A stretch of DNA of 64,000 nt from Condylostoma magnum (taxonomy: Eukaryota; Ciliophora; Heterotrichea; Heterotrichida; Condylostomatidae), in contig CAKKTI010000014.1 in the NCBI GenBank assembly GCA_920105805.1, positions 3,683 to 67,682 on the forward strand, given 5' to 3'. The position numbers were made by a program, and so were the translations under genes. The notes beneath the pieces were generated by a model that had not been told where the DNA came from, ran no database searches, and saw only the letters and a program-made list of their open reading frames with translations. This document shows, piece after piece, positions 23,029 to 35,106 of the stretch (position 1 is the stretch's first letter; the number at the start of each line of letters is the position of its first letter).

Positions 23029-23685
23029 TTAAAGTTTTATAGGCTTTGGAATCTAACTTTGATTATTGTAATATTTTACTACAGTATACGAATATGATCA
23101 TGAGGGCTGGAGTTATTAGGCATTTACTGTTAGAGCTTGAGAAAGAATCTATTATGGGATACTTAAACATTAATTTGAAGACAATATAGCTTAAGTGCGT
23201 ACTAATGTGAAGGAAGCAGCAATAAATTCAGATGTATTATCAAATAATTGATTGTAATAGATATAAAGTGTGATAAAAGCATCTTATAATGCCTAAGTAT
23301 AGCTCTAATCGTGCTACTATGAATAGTAAGCATTATGCACTTATTCTGTGAATATATTACTTGAGCTTATATTTGATATATATTTTATACTCAATAATTC
23401 GTAGGGTTTTCCTCTGGTATGAGTGATTTATTGCAAATAATAATATATAACTTAAATCTTCTACATTAAAATAACTGCCAATAGTAGGTTTCTGTAATAT
23501 TTAAATTCTGGTCAATATTCAAATAGCTACTAAGAGATTAAATTCTCATCTTTTATACCATTTAATCTATATTCAAACCTTTTCAATAATTCCAATTTTT
23601 AGTAACTATCAAAAGTATAGTCCTTATAAAGTTCAACCTTTTGCCTAGTATAAAATTGATATATAACAATTGTAAACCCTCTCAT
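23029..23685 (-). CDS. Possible unrecognised 218-residue protein
   Basis: A frame from the ATG at 23685 ends at a tandem TAA-TGA with a plausible amino-acid mix (MRGFTIVIYQFYTRQKVELY at the start, SQIPKPIKL at the end). Spacing to both neighbours (188 and 246 nt) would be ordinary. Against it: no family is recognised, about a tenth of its codons are TAA/TAG/TGA, and an overlapping plus-strand frame from about 23096 can also be translated. Without it the stretch 22783-23873 would be an empty spacer. Confidence 0.35.
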
Positions 23686-23873
23686 TTCAGATGCAGACTT
23701 TATGGCAGTTTGCTACTTATTCTAAAGTCAGTAAGAATGTATAGATAAGAAAAAAGTTAAGAAGTGCTTAAAGACTTTATAATTTGAAATTTTACAAACT
23801 ATGCTAAATTAAATACAAAACCATTAACTAATTACAAAATATACAAAACTATATCAAACATTTAATTATTAAC

Positions 23874-24443
23874 CTATCCAGAAAGTGCTATAGACCTATG
23901 AATAATAGTACTCTGTATAAATCCGGAACTACGGTCTTATCTAGCATTACAAGAATTACATACTCTAACCTTATTTTAATATCCGAATTAATTAAGCAAC
24001 ACTTTGAATTTACTATGACTTCCACATACTGCTTTTCCGCATTTTCTGCAATGATGCTACCGTCTAACAAAATTAAACTTTTCTCCGCATTAAAAACACT
24101 CCTTTGACTAATCTTAAGCTTCCCATACTGGCCTTTGTGAAATCCTAAGCAATTTTAACCATTTTTCGCACTTCTTCTAACTTTCAAACTGAAATTCCCA
24201 TACAGCATTATCTCTAGTTATTGTAACACACTCTATTCTTATAGAAGTTTTGTCTATCTATTAAATAATACAATTATCATTCAACTTAGCTGAATTTTAA
24301 GCTGGGGTTTAACTTGTATAGCTATAAAACAACTCTCTGTCTTTTAGAACCATCCACTTTTCCTTAGCTCTATTTTACTTTATTTTATTAACCCAGCCTG
24401 AGTAAGAGGGTGGAGAATTAAATTCAGAGTGGAGATTCCCCAT
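23874..24443 (-). CDS. PH-FYVE phosphoinositide-binding protein, myristoylation motif
   Basis: 189 residues. Residues ~14-108 read as a PH domain (SGWVNKI, KWMVLKDRELFYSY, VWEFQFESQKKCEKWLKLL). Residues ~118-180 are a FYVE zinc finger: CFQCGEKFNFVRRQHHCRKC, GKAVC and NKVRVCNSC, with the RxHHC motif that contacts PI3P. MGNLHS at the N-terminus fits N-myristoylation (Gly2, Ser6). Together these predict a small endosomal or lysosomal membrane adaptor similar to phafin-type PH-FYVE proteins. The chain ends SG before TAG. Confidence 0.9.
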
Positions 24444-24719
24444 TTTATTTATTCAACAAATTAGTATAAAGTATGGCATAGGATTGCTTTATATGATTGT
24501 TAGAGACATAATTAGTAATATACAATATGTGAAAGGTATAATAAAACTACAATTTATAATTAAATAAAGCTATTGCGTTAAATTACTTGTATTTTACCTT
24601 TAAATTTAGCTGTTCTACTTTTATAGCATATTCAATCTAATATTTCTTAAATGTTTTAAGCCTCAAATACAAAAACTGATATAAACTAATATTAAAACAA
24701 TTTTCCTTTATAATATTCA

Positions 24720-25802
24720 CTAAAAGACTATGCATTTCGACTTTCCTTTACGCTCTTCATTTGCATTATTATTATTTCCCCTATGCTCATGTCTTGGCTT
24801 GGGAGTAAGTACACTATTATTAATAGCTTACCTACTTACATTAGGAGTTTCCCTCATAGGCATTTTAACTTCTTCCTAAATACTAGGTCTTGGCCTATTC
24901 AAACGAGAGCTACTGTAATTAAGCAATGTTCAATCAAAAACATAGTCATACTCAAACCCCTCTCTTACAAACAGCTCTTTAAACATTCTCCTAATGTACC
25001 CATAATCTGGCCTATCTTCAAACTTTAGTGCCTTAGTATAATTAATATACGTGCAAAATTCAGCAGGATAGTTCTTGCATAGATTTTCAACAGATGTATT
25101 TACCTTTCTCTCTAAAATCTTCTAATACTTCTCCTATTTAGTATTAGCCTAAACACCCTACCAAGGCAAATAGCCCCTTAAAAAGTACATCAAAACATAC
25201 CCAATAGCCTCCAAATCATCCCTTCGACTTTACTCATATCCTAAGTGTGAGTTAATACCTGCATATCTAGCAGTACCTGTTAAACTTTTACCTTCCCTGT
25301 ACTAAATATGCTTATGGGTTTTGGCGTCCCTGTACTTTTTAGCTAACCCAAAATCAATAATATGTATTAAACTTGACCTTTTGCCCAATCCTATCAGAAA
25401 GTTATCCGGCTTTATATCTCTGTGTATGTAATTCTTAGAGTGAAGGTACTCAACTCGGCATATTAGCTAGTCTGCAATCATTAGAACAGTTTTTAATGTA
25501 AAGCGCCTATTGCAGAAGTTAAACAAATCTTCTAAACTAGGGCCCAGTAGATCCATTACCATTACGTTGAAATTTCCTTCTACACCGTATCACAGAACTC
25601 CGGGCAGCCCAGGTCCTCCTTATAACAGTTTTATTAGTTTTGATTCGTATAGTAGTTAAGGATGTCTAGTGTTAACTGATTCAAGTTTGATTGCAACTTC
25701 TTCGTTTGTTTGGATGTTTATGCCTAGAAAAATTTCACCAAATGAGCCACTGCCTATCTTTCTTCCTAATCTGTATCGCCCGCCCACTCTTATATCTAGC
25801 AT
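24720..25802 (-). CDS. Casein kinase 1 family Ser/Thr kinase with C-terminal CaaX-like end
   Basis: 360 residues. Start [20 protein letters not shown]; the glycine loop [52 protein letters not shown] and [18 protein letters not shown] are the CK1 hallmarks. After the kinase domain (to ~res 290) comes a short Arg/Pro/Asn-rich tail ending KSKCIVF, then TAG-TGA. CIVF has the form of a CaaX box, suggesting prenylation and membrane attachment; other CK1s use C-terminal palmitoylation for the same purpose. The stop follows the Phe exactly, so the motif depends on TAG being terminal. Confidence 0.94.
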
Positions 25803-25919
25803 AGTGAAATTATATTTTATTAATCTGTATTGAAATTTTAGAGTAGTATTTTCAGTGATTAATGAAATCACTGTTATTCAACTACTTATACAAATATTAC
25901 CTAAAAGCATAAAATTTTA

Positions 25920-27671
25920 CTAATTAGGGCTTGAATAACTCTCAGATAAATGAGCAGCTGAGGCAATCAATGTAATAATCATTTTAGAGTTGACTTCTAT
26001 GATATCTTCCCAAGTGCAGAATATACTTGCTCCAAGTTTTCTAGCAACTGATATGACATACTTAGCATTTTGTTATTTTTCCTCATCTGTTTCTCCCTCA
26101 GTAATAATTGACTGATCTATAGCCCTAGGCTCAATTACACCGTATAATTTTACTAGGAATACCCCTGAGCTGAGTGATTTGTCTTTAAAATCCCTAATCT
26201 GCATATCAGGAACCCTTTCATTAGCCCATTGTAGCAATTACTACTCATTAAAGTTGCCTAAGAGCTTAAAGGTTGCATATCTAACAAGTTGCCAGACATA
26301 CCCCAGTATTAGTTTTTTGTTCCCATCGACAAAGTCTACTCCACCTACAGATACTAAATTAAAGCCGAGCTATCTTCCTATTTGAATTAAATAATTACAG
26401 TTACTAATCTTTCTGATTCGGTTACTAATATTTTTCTCTACTTAGTTCCATTGGATGTTTGATGGATCCAATTTTTCTAAAATTTTAATCAATGTCAGTC
26501 CATCCTTTACTTCCTCATACAAATTATGTACATAAACACCTTCTATATTTAGTGAATTAATCCACATTCTGAATGACCTTTCTTCTCTAGTTCCTTCAAT
26601 ATCGTCGTCTAGCATCTAAGCAGCTTCATACAGTTCTTATTCAGTAGCATATAGTCCAGGGTTATTGTTAAAAATAGCAGCTGCAAATAAAATATTAAGC
26701 TTGTGGTTTCCACTGACTATGTCATTAGGAGAAATAACAGTCTCTACTCCCATGCTCTAAGCCGACTGTATTACACTTTAAGCTCTCTCAACATCACTGG
26801 CAGCGTGCAAATTATCCAAAGAGCAATTCTGACTATCAATCTAATGCAATAAGATAGTAAAACATATACCATCCTTTAAGTCATGCGTGAAATTACCAAC
26901 TCTTCTCTCAGAATTTCCCTTTTTCAAATGGTAATTAAACCATCTAATCAAAATTTCCTCAGGAGGCAACTTCAACAGAGCTCCTAATTCCTCATCCTCC
27001 TCTAATAACAAAATTAACTCAGGATGTTACTTTAAATTCACAGTTGCCAGTATCAAAATCCTTATAATCTACCAAATAAGCCCCAGTACCAAATGCTCCT
27101 TTTTCCCAGAGATACTTTCGGGTGCAATTGAAACTATTTTACATCCAATAGAAGACGCGGCCTTTATTGCCAGTGTTAAATTCTCATTCTACTAAAACAA
27201 ATTAAGATTGGGCCTTATGTTGATCGAGCGTTCAAAGATAGTCTCAGGCACAGCCTAGTTAATCAGCTTACACAGAAGCACTCCGGATACACACGCGTCA
27301 AACAGGTCTTCAGAATGAGGGTTAATAGGGATAATATGGCCCAAATCTGGATCATGACTAAGTGTGTTGTTGATTATTTAAGTAAAAGCTGTTAGTTCCT
27401 CAGGTGAGTAAGAGTGATAAGAGCTAGTTTCTACCTCATGTACTTGAGTTATTGCTTGTCCTTTGCTGTTTGTAATTTCTTGTTTGATTCTTTCGGATGT
27501 TTTAATTTCCTCAACCATTCTATTAATGGCTCCGCCCCATGCACTCTTCTTCTTTACTGGCGCCGGAGGCTGTTTCTTTTGCTCTTCCGCTGGTTTTTAT
27601 TCATTGTTTTTAAAGCGGTTGAGGGCTTGTTGGAAGGAGGACTGGCTAGACTCGTTTTAGTCTGGCTCCAT
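25920..27671 (-). CDS. Fimbrin/plastin actin-bundling protein
   Basis: 583 residues with four calponin-homology domains forming two actin-binding modules (~res 100-570): PHSEDLFDACVSGVLLCKLI, INIRPNLNLF, HLVLGLIWQIIRI, LLKLPPEEILIRWFNYHL, KLNILFAAAIFN, SFRMWINSLNIEGVYV and LILGYVWQLVRYA. The ~90-residue N-terminus is Gln/Lys/Pro-rich and has no EF hands, unlike animal plastins but like the fimbrin reported from Tetrahymena. It should cross-link parallel actin filaments without direct calcium control. It ends SESYSSPN before TAG-TAA. Confidence 0.94.
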
Positions 27672-27982
27672 TTTTATATACAGTATTGGCAAATCGGGAT
27701 AAGGGATTAATGAGGAGAGATTTATTAATAAAGAGAAGTTTTAAAGGTTTTGTTAAGTTTTAATAATTTTATTGGTTTTTAGTTGTAGGAAATTTTGGAT
27801 GGAATAGAAGTTATTATATAGCTGTCCATAATCTAATAGATAGATTTGAAAGATAAATAAAAATTATAAGAAATGTTGTTTGAGGCAGGGCTGGAATAAG
27901 GGAATAGGATATGTATACATAATTTATCGAATCATATTTAAACATATTATGTTATATTGACATATTATTCAAAATTTCCACT
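27672..27982. promoter_or_regulatory. 311-nt divergent spacer
   Basis: Lies between the divergent fimbrin (27671) and coiled-coil (27983) starts. AT-rich; no gene, RNA or repeat was recognised. It presumably carries both promoters. Confidence 0.45.
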
Positions 27983-28840
27983 ATGAATTTTTCATAACGT
28001 CAAGGCCATACTGATACTCCTTAATTTACACCATGCAGTAATTAACATTTTACTCATTTTAGTTAATTAGATACTAATGATTCACCATATGCATCTTAGC
28101 CTACGGAAAATGATTTAGATGCAATAACTTAAGTAATTACCAAACTATAGAAAGATATAGTGCTTTAATTTAAAAAGCAAGGTAGTATTATAAGACACCA
28201 TGACTAGAAAATAAAAACCAATAGAAATGATTTAGACTGCTTAGCAGAAATATCATCTAAATTAGAACAAGCTTTAAGAAAAATCAATACTTAACTTAAT
28301 CACCAGCGCTAATAAAACAGAGATACTATCTTATAATAACTATACGAAAAAGTAAGTATAGTGCTAGAAGACAACAAAAACCTTAAAGAACAACTAAGCA
28401 TCTAGAAGCATAACTACGAAACCTAGATAAAAAGCTTAAATCACCGTATAAGTTAATTAGAATCTCTAAACACTGGTAACAAATCCAGCCGTAAATTTAA
28501 CAGAAGTCGTAGCAGTAGTATAGAAAGTGATATATTTAAGTACTCACAGCCTTAATTCCAGCCCCACCGATCAGTAACCCCTGAAATTCTATCAAAAACC
28601 CAAAAAATTGCTTTACCATCAGAAGCCTAAAGTCTGATAATGAGCAGTATACTAGAAAAAGCGAATCACTCAAGACGTTCAATTCCTCTGACTCAACGAG
28701 ACCCTAACAACGCCAGCTTCAGTAAATCCAGGGGAGTTTCACCCAATAGAAGTGTAATTGAGCCCTCGGTTGAGCTTGTAGGGTATCTAAAGCAACGCGG
28801 ATTCAGTATTAAGGAAAACAAACCAATATTTAGAGTGTAA
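27983..28840 (+). CDS. Coiled-coil protein, unrecognised
   Basis: 285 residues. The N-terminal 45 residues are polar. Residues ~50-170 are predicted coiled coil rich in Leu, Lys, Glu and Gln (SSKLEQALRKINTQ, EKVSIVLEDNKNLKEQLS). The C-terminal ~110 residues are Ser/Arg/Pro-rich and probably disordered, ending KENKPIFRV before TAA. More than twenty TAA/TAG codons read as Gln. The presumed stop lies 3 nt from the convergent calmodulin-like gene's TGA. A cytoskeletal role is only a guess. Confidence 0.75.
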
Positions 28841-28843
28841 TTA

Positions 28844-29293
28844 TCACTTTGCCATCATAGTCCTAACGAATTCTCTATAGTTAACGTTTCCTTCTTGGTC
28901 AGGCTGGGCGTAGTGGAGCATTTTTTCGATTTCTTCCTCATCCATAATCTCAGCACAGGAACTCATAAGGTGCTTCAGCTTTTTAACTGATATTTGCCCC
29001 CTTTTGTTCTCGTCTAACTCTTCAAAAGCCTTTATTATCTCTTGCTCTGATATTGGATCTCTGAGGTTATTTCCATATACAGTTAAAAAGGTCGGAAAGT
29101 CTACTATTCCAGAATCATTTGGATCAGCTTGCCGCTTAATTTCATCCATTTAAGCTTCTGTTGGAGTTTGGCCTAATCCTCGGATTATTATTGCCATGTC
29201 TTGTAGAGTTATTGTTTCATTGCCTTGCTTGTCGAAGAGGGAAAACGTGTCTTTTATTTCAGCGATTTGCTCTGCTGTGAATTTATCAGACAT
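28844..29293 (-). CDS. Calmodulin-like EF-hand protein
   Basis: 149 residues, exactly calmodulin length. It starts MSDKFTAEQIAEIKDTFSLF (cf. ADQLTEEQIAEFKEAFSLF) and ends FVRTMMAK (cf. FVQMMTAK). EF loops: DKQGNETITLQD (1), DPNDSGIVDFPT (2), DENKRGQISVKK (3, degenerate: no acidic residue at position 12) and an atypical fourth (QPDQEGNVNYREF). It may therefore bind fewer than four calcium ions. It is divergent enough to be a calmodulin-like protein instead of the canonical gene. The family end places the stop at TGA, but the very next codon is TAA, so MMAKW-stop is not excluded. Confidence 0.9.
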
Positions 29294-29679
29294 TTTGGAT
29301 TAAAAATATGTATAAGAATGTGCACTGAGATAAATTTGTAATAGAAGTTGTGTATTATGGTGTATAAGCTATGTCTAGTTTAATCAAGTAGTTTGCTTAT
29401 TCTGATTATATGCTTTTAACAATATATTGCATAGATATAGCTAATCTTTTAATCTTAAAATACAATATGCTATACATAAAGTTATAATTTACTATATAGA
29501 TCTTATTTGAGTATAATAAGATGAACAACTCACATAAAATAATGTTCTACTACTTAATCAGCTTTAACCTATATTAAACACACTTATGCACCTAAAAGCT
29601 ATTCTATATCTCTCTTACAAATCAACACCAATGTACAAATATTCCAAGTCTTTACCATTTTCATAAAAATTACGTTATA
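29294..29679. promoter_or_regulatory. 386-nt divergent spacer
   Basis: Lies between the divergent calmodulin-like (29293) and GBP-PX (29680) starts. AT-rich, with no recognised gene, RNA or repeat. Confidence 0.45.
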
Positions 29680-32469
29680 ATGTCAAATTAGTTTGAAATA
29701 ACAAATGGGAGTCCACTTCCCTTAGTAACTCATACACCCCAACATGGATTCTAAATTTCCTAAGAGGCCTAAGATTTCCTTTAAAGCATTAAGACTAAAG
29801 TAGCAGTGATATCTGTAGCAGGAAAATACAGAACAGGTAAAAGTTTTTTGCTTAACCGGGTGATTTTAAATCTGTAAAATGCAACTGGATTTGGAGTAGG
29901 ACCTACAATAAATCCCTGTACTAAGGGAATTTGGATATGAAACTAGCCAATATACACTTAAACCGCTGAAGGTGAGGATCTGGCCATACTTATACTGGAT
30001 ACTGAAGGTTTAGGGGCATTCGACGAGGACGCAAATCACGATACAAGAATCTTCATGCTTGCTCTTCTACTAGGAAGCTTCTTTATATATAACTCAGTCG
30101 GAAGTATAGATGAAAGCGCCTTGCAAACATTGAGTTTAGTAGTGAACTTAACTAAACAGCTGCAGGTAAGGTCTAATGACTCTTCAAGTGATGTAGAGGA
30201 AATATCAGAGTATTTCCCTTCTTTTCTATGGGTTTTGAGGGATTTCATGCTGAGATTAGTGGATAACGAGGGATCCAGAATCACTCCTAAGCAGTATCTA
30301 GAGAATGCATTAAAGCCTTAGAAAGGGTTATCGGATAATATTGAAAGTAAAAATAGGATTAGGAAGCTATTAGTGCACTTTTTTAAGGATAGAGACTGTT
30401 TTACTATGGTAAGGCCAACTGAGGATGAGTAAGCCTTGTAAAATTTGATGAATATAGAAGACTCACTGCTAAGGCCGGAGTTCGTATAGCAGGTCGAGCA
30501 GTTTAGAAGAATGATTTTTAGAAGAGTTAAGCCTAAAACTATTAATAACAGAGCTGTAAATGGAGAAATGCTGCTAGGATTGGCATAAGCTTATACAGAT
30601 GCTATTAATAAAGGGTCTGTTCCTACAATAGAAGGTGCATGGACTTCAGTCTGCAATTTTGAGTCTTAAAAGTTAGTATAAGAGTTAAGTAGTCAATATG
30701 AAGAGTATTTAAAAACTATTATAAAGGAAAATGCCTTAGGAGATGATGATTTGATGCAGAAAAGTTAAGAATAATAAACACTGCTATTACAGACCTTTTA
30801 AAGTAAAGCCTTAGGAGAATCTGAGTAATTTTAAGAGTAAATGAAGTAAAAGTTTGAATAGGTTATTAAGGTTGTGAAGTAGTAAAATGATAGGAAATGT
30901 GTGTAAATTACTGAAAATAAGTTTAAAGAAGTTATTTAGCCTTTGATTGATTAAGTTAAGAAGGGAGAAATTAAGGAACTTGAGGAGTTTAAGAACAAAT
31001 ATGATTTAATTGTCAACGAGTTTTAATCAGCTTCTGTTTAAAATAAAATGGCGCTAGGGAAAATCAAGGAAGTTTCTATTAGAGTATTCTCAGATGCCTC
31101 TGATATGATAAACAGAAAACGTATAATTGAATAGGAGAATGAAAATAAAAGGTTATAATAGTAAATTGGTATTATTTAAGAATAAATGAAGAGTAAAAGA
31201 GATGATTTTTAAAATGAGAAAGAGCAGTTTTAGATGTAGATATAATAATTATAAGGAGATTTAAATAGATTTAAAGGTGAAAGTAATGCTTTATAGGAGA
31301 AAGTGGTATTTTTAGAGTAAGAGAAGTAAAAAATATAGTCAAATACAGATTAATAATTGAATGAAGCAAATTAAGGGTTTAAAGATCGTTATGCTTCCTT
31401 AAAAGAAAAGTTTTAGTAGTTAAGAGAGGAAAATAACTAATTAAAGTCTCAACTAAGTAATCAATAAGTTGATTTTAACAGAGAAAGTGCTCTATAGAAA
31501 TAATAATTAGAATTTAAAACTAAAGACAATGCAGATTTAAAAGCCAGATTAGAGGAATACAGCTAATTCATAAAAAAACTAAAGAGACAAATACAAAAAC
31601 TGAAGTCTTAATAAAAAGAGCCATAAGTAATACAACCAGAACCCCAAACAAATAATCACTGGTAAATAGAAAAAACATACATGGAATCACAGATCGACTA
31701 GCTAAAGCAACAACTGCAAGAAAGCAAATCAATACAAGAAACTTTACTAAATGCAATAAACAAGAAATCAGGGTAAAAATATGACCCAACAAGACACTTG
31801 TCAATTGCAATAGAGAAACTAGAACAACGAAACTAATACTTAGAGTAAAAAGCTGAAAAGTACAACAGCATTAAACTGATACTACAAGACAGCAATGGTA
31901 TTCAATGCAAAAATTGTAATTAAATTAATCACTATAAGAACATCGGAAAACATCTAAAGAAATGCATTGACAAAAAAGAAAAGAATAAAAATCTTCCTAA
32001 AAAAACTTCAAAAATTGAAGTAAAAATCGACTCCGTTCGTATAAACGAAACCTAATAAAGACCATTTGCTGAATTTTGCATTTCAGTAAACAAAGACAAC
32101 AACCTTTCTAAAACCTTCAAACAACTCAAACACTTCGCCTAACTTCACTAAGAACTCTAATAAAACTTCCCAAATATCCAACTCCCCGATCAGAACTTAT
32201 TCCTAGGCATAAACTGAAACACTAATAAGCCAGCCTCAATCGATCACAGAAAACAAAACACCTAAACATACATCGAAAACCTTTTAAAAATAGAGCAAAT
32301 ATCAAACTCAACAGCTTTTTAACAATTCTTAGACCTTTCTCCCCCACTACAAGAAGACGTATCCCCAGAGCAAGGCAGTCCTATACTAAAAACCACAAAT
32401 TTCTACTAAAAGAGCACTAACTCAATCGATATCCGCGTATCCCGTCTGGACTGGAGTGACCCTGAGTAG
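29680..32469 (+). CDS. GBP-type large GTPase with coiled coil, C2HC finger and PX domain
   Basis: 929 residues in one frame. Residues ~25-330 are a guanylate-binding-protein GTPase: P-loop AGKYRTGKSFLLN, threonine switch GPTINPCTKGIWIW, DTEGLGAFDEDANHD, and guanine-contacting LWVLRDF. Residues ~340-735 are helical and then strongly coiled coil (Gln/Lys/Glu-rich). Near residue 744 CKNCNQINHYKNIGKHLKKC forms a C2HC-type zinc finger. Residues ~778-900 look like a PX domain (EVKIDSVRI, FKQLKHFAQLHQEL, FPNIQLPD, YIENLLKI, FQQFLDLSPPLQ). GBPs self-assemble on membranes; a PX domain would add phosphoinositide targeting. TGA encodes Trp in GIWIW. It ends WSDPE before TAG-TAA. Confidence 0.87.
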
Positions 32470-32491
32470 TAAATGTAAATCAGTATTAAAA

Positions 32492-33577
32492 ATGGGTAAC
32501 TGTACTATGAGCAACGATAATTTTGATCCTACGATCGAACTGAACCGCAACTAATTTTCCTTTCAGTACATCATAGGCAAAGGAGGGTTTGGTAAAGTAT
32601 GACGAGTAGTGCACAAACGATCTAAACAAATCTACGCTATGAAGGAAATGCTTAAACGGCGAGTGGTTGCCAAGCGTAGTGTGCACTCAGTGATGAATGA
32701 GCGTAAGTTGCTTTCTTAGCTAAAGCATCCTTTTATAGTAAACATGAACTATGCCTTTCAGGATCACGAGAATCTGTATCTGGCGATGGACATAATGCCA
32801 GGGGGTGACTTAAGGTTTCACATTGGCCAGTAGAAAAAGTTCTCAGAAGTTTAAACCAAGTTTTTCGTAGCCTGTATTATAACTGGTCTAGAGTACCTGC
32901 ATGTTAATAATATAATCCATAGGGATATAAAGCCGGAGAATCTAGTATTGGATGAAAAGGGGTATGTAAGAATCACAGATTTCGGTATTGCACGTGTTTT
33001 TACACCTAATAACGAAAACGAGACATCGGGAACACCCGGGTATATGGCACCGGAGGTTATATGCAGGAACAATCACTCCTTTGTTGCTGATTATTTTGCA
33101 GTAGGAGTTATAGCCTATGAGTTTATGACAGGTAGAAGGCCATACTAAGGAAGGAATCGTAGAGAGATAAGGGATGCTATACTGTCTAAGTAGGTGCAGC
33201 TGAGGAGGCAGGACATACCAGCCGGGTGGTCCAGTGAGGCAGTGGATTTTGTCAATAAAATGCTCTAGAGGAAGCCTTCAAATAGACTTGGGCTTAATGG
33301 GCCGGTGGAGGTAAAGAATCACGCGTGATTACGAGAAGTTAATTGAAGCAAACTGCTGGAAAAGTCAACTCCATCGCCTTATAAGCCAACCTAAGAGGAT
33401 AACTTTGATATAAGATAAGTACTAAATGATTGGAAAGATGATGATAGTGTATAAGCTGTTCGGCTCAGCTAGGTTCAAAATCTGTTTCAAGGGTATTTTT
33501 TCGATTTTACACTAAACTAGTCACATAATTCAACGACTCAGCCATTACACGCTAGAAATAGTCGTAAAAGTAATTAA
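32492..33577 (+). CDS. STK32/YANK-like AGC kinase with myristoylation motif
   Basis: 361 residues. MGNCTMS fits N-myristoylation with a palmitoylatable Cys4. Kinase core: GKGGFGKVW, YAMKEM (catalytic Lys), HRDIKPENLVLD, DFGIARVF, SGTPGYMAPEV, then NHAWLREVNWSKL, the usual C-lobe end of AGC kinases. The order and the N-terminal acyl motif match STK32 (YANK). The tail (~res 290-361) is polar. TGA reads as Trp in GKVW, HAWL and VNWS. The end is taken at the tandem TAA-TAG, 25 nt before the next ATG; no TGA occurs there, so TAA or TAG must terminate. Confidence 0.9.
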
Positions 33578-33602
33578 TAGTTAGCTAATAGTTTTATATA
33601 TT

Positions 33603-34823
33603 ATGGCGGAGTTCACTTATGCGAAAAGGGTATTTCCCTAGTAGAACTGTACTAAAGAGGAAAAACTAAGGTAGATGTATAAGGCATCATAGCCTCTGAG
33701 TAAAATTACATCAGAAGAGTATTTTAGGGCTCTTAAGGCTCATAATAGGCAACAAAATTTGAATTGCAGTAATCCCACTTTGCCTTTATCACCTCATATA
33801 ACCTACGCTATTGATAAGTCTGTTAGGAAAAGAATATCAAAGGGGGAATTTGGCTATGATCATTCTTAGTATCTAGCCGTAGAGTTTGATATCAATGAAC
33901 CATTTTGCAGAAATACTAATTAATTGAAAGGCGATGAGACCTTTTTAGAGGAGTAGAAATAGTTTCCTTCCATGCTACTAAAAAAGTTGTCTAGTGCTAG
34001 TGATAAAAGACTCAGTAAGAAGCTGAGCTACGAGGACTGGAAAAGAAGAAAGGCCAGTGAAACTAGGTTAAGGTAGAAATTAGAGGTTGAGGCTATTAAG
34101 TAAGAGTATTATACTAGAATTGAGGAAGAAACTATTAATTCCTAAATAAGGTCATAAGAGAATATAAAGAAAATTAGAAGTTGGCTAAGAAGGAAAAGCA
34201 AGGAGAAAAAGGAAAAGAAATTAAAGGATAAATCTCAAAAGTAGTAAGAGATTCATTAAAAGTAGTAAAGAAATGCCTAGGCCACCAATGCGTTTAAGGA
34301 ATGACTTAAGATGGATTTTATTAAAATCAAAACAGAAAAAAGGAGAGAAATGATTAGAAAGGAGAATGAAATCTTAGCAAAAAAGAGATAAGAAGCTGAA
34401 GAAATGTAAAAAAAGATAAAGTCGAAAGAAGCTGTTTAAAAGTGAAAAAGGAGAAAAAGAAGAGAATAAAAGTAGAAAAAGGTTAAAAAGGGGAAAAAGG
34501 GGTACTAGGAAAAACGACCAAAGCCGGTTATACTTGCTTACTCTCCAAACAGGCCAAAAAATTACAAACATAGTGTTAAGATTGATGAGATCTTTTAAGT
34601 TAAAACCTCGAAATCTGTACCGAAAATGCGATAATTGTCTTTTTAGAAGTTCAGAAGGGATGTAGATCATAAAAGACTAAGAAATAGAAAGTAAGATAAA
34701 TATACTCATAGAAATCCTTATTTTTAGAGATAATTTGACAATGAGGATGTTGAAGATGTAAGTAGTGATTATAGTGAAGAATTCTCAGAAACTACTAATT
34801 CTCAAGAAACAGATCCTACATAA
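33603..34823 (+). CDS. Lys/Glu-rich coiled-coil protein, possibly CCDC34-like
   Basis: 406 residues. The N-terminal ~150 residues are mixed. Residues ~155-300 are a long, very basic helix (KKLKDKSQKQQ, FKEWLKMDFIKIKTEKRREM, KKRREQKQKK). Then come RPKPVILAYSPNRPKNY and an acidic C-terminus ending QETDPT before TAA-TAA. The Trp-spaced charged helix and the following aromatic/Pro stretch recall CCDC34 (DUF4207), but this is low confidence. It starts 25 nt after the kinase stop on the same strand. Confidence 0.7.
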
Positions 34824-35106
34824 TAATTAGAATTAAGTTTTTGTATTTGATCTGTTGTTTATTATAGGGATTTATTAAATTATCTTATTAGAAAAGATAT
34901 AACATAGAATACACCAAAATAATGAGTTTAATATACATAGGTAATTATATATCAATCTATGAAATTTTATACTATTCAATTAATCACTACTAATGCATAA
35001 GTAAATTAAAGCTAATAGTTTAGATAAATACAGCAACATTTAATTAATATTTTTACTTATATTGTTTGAAATTTGTTATTCATGTGAAATATCTAGATCA
35101 ATATTT

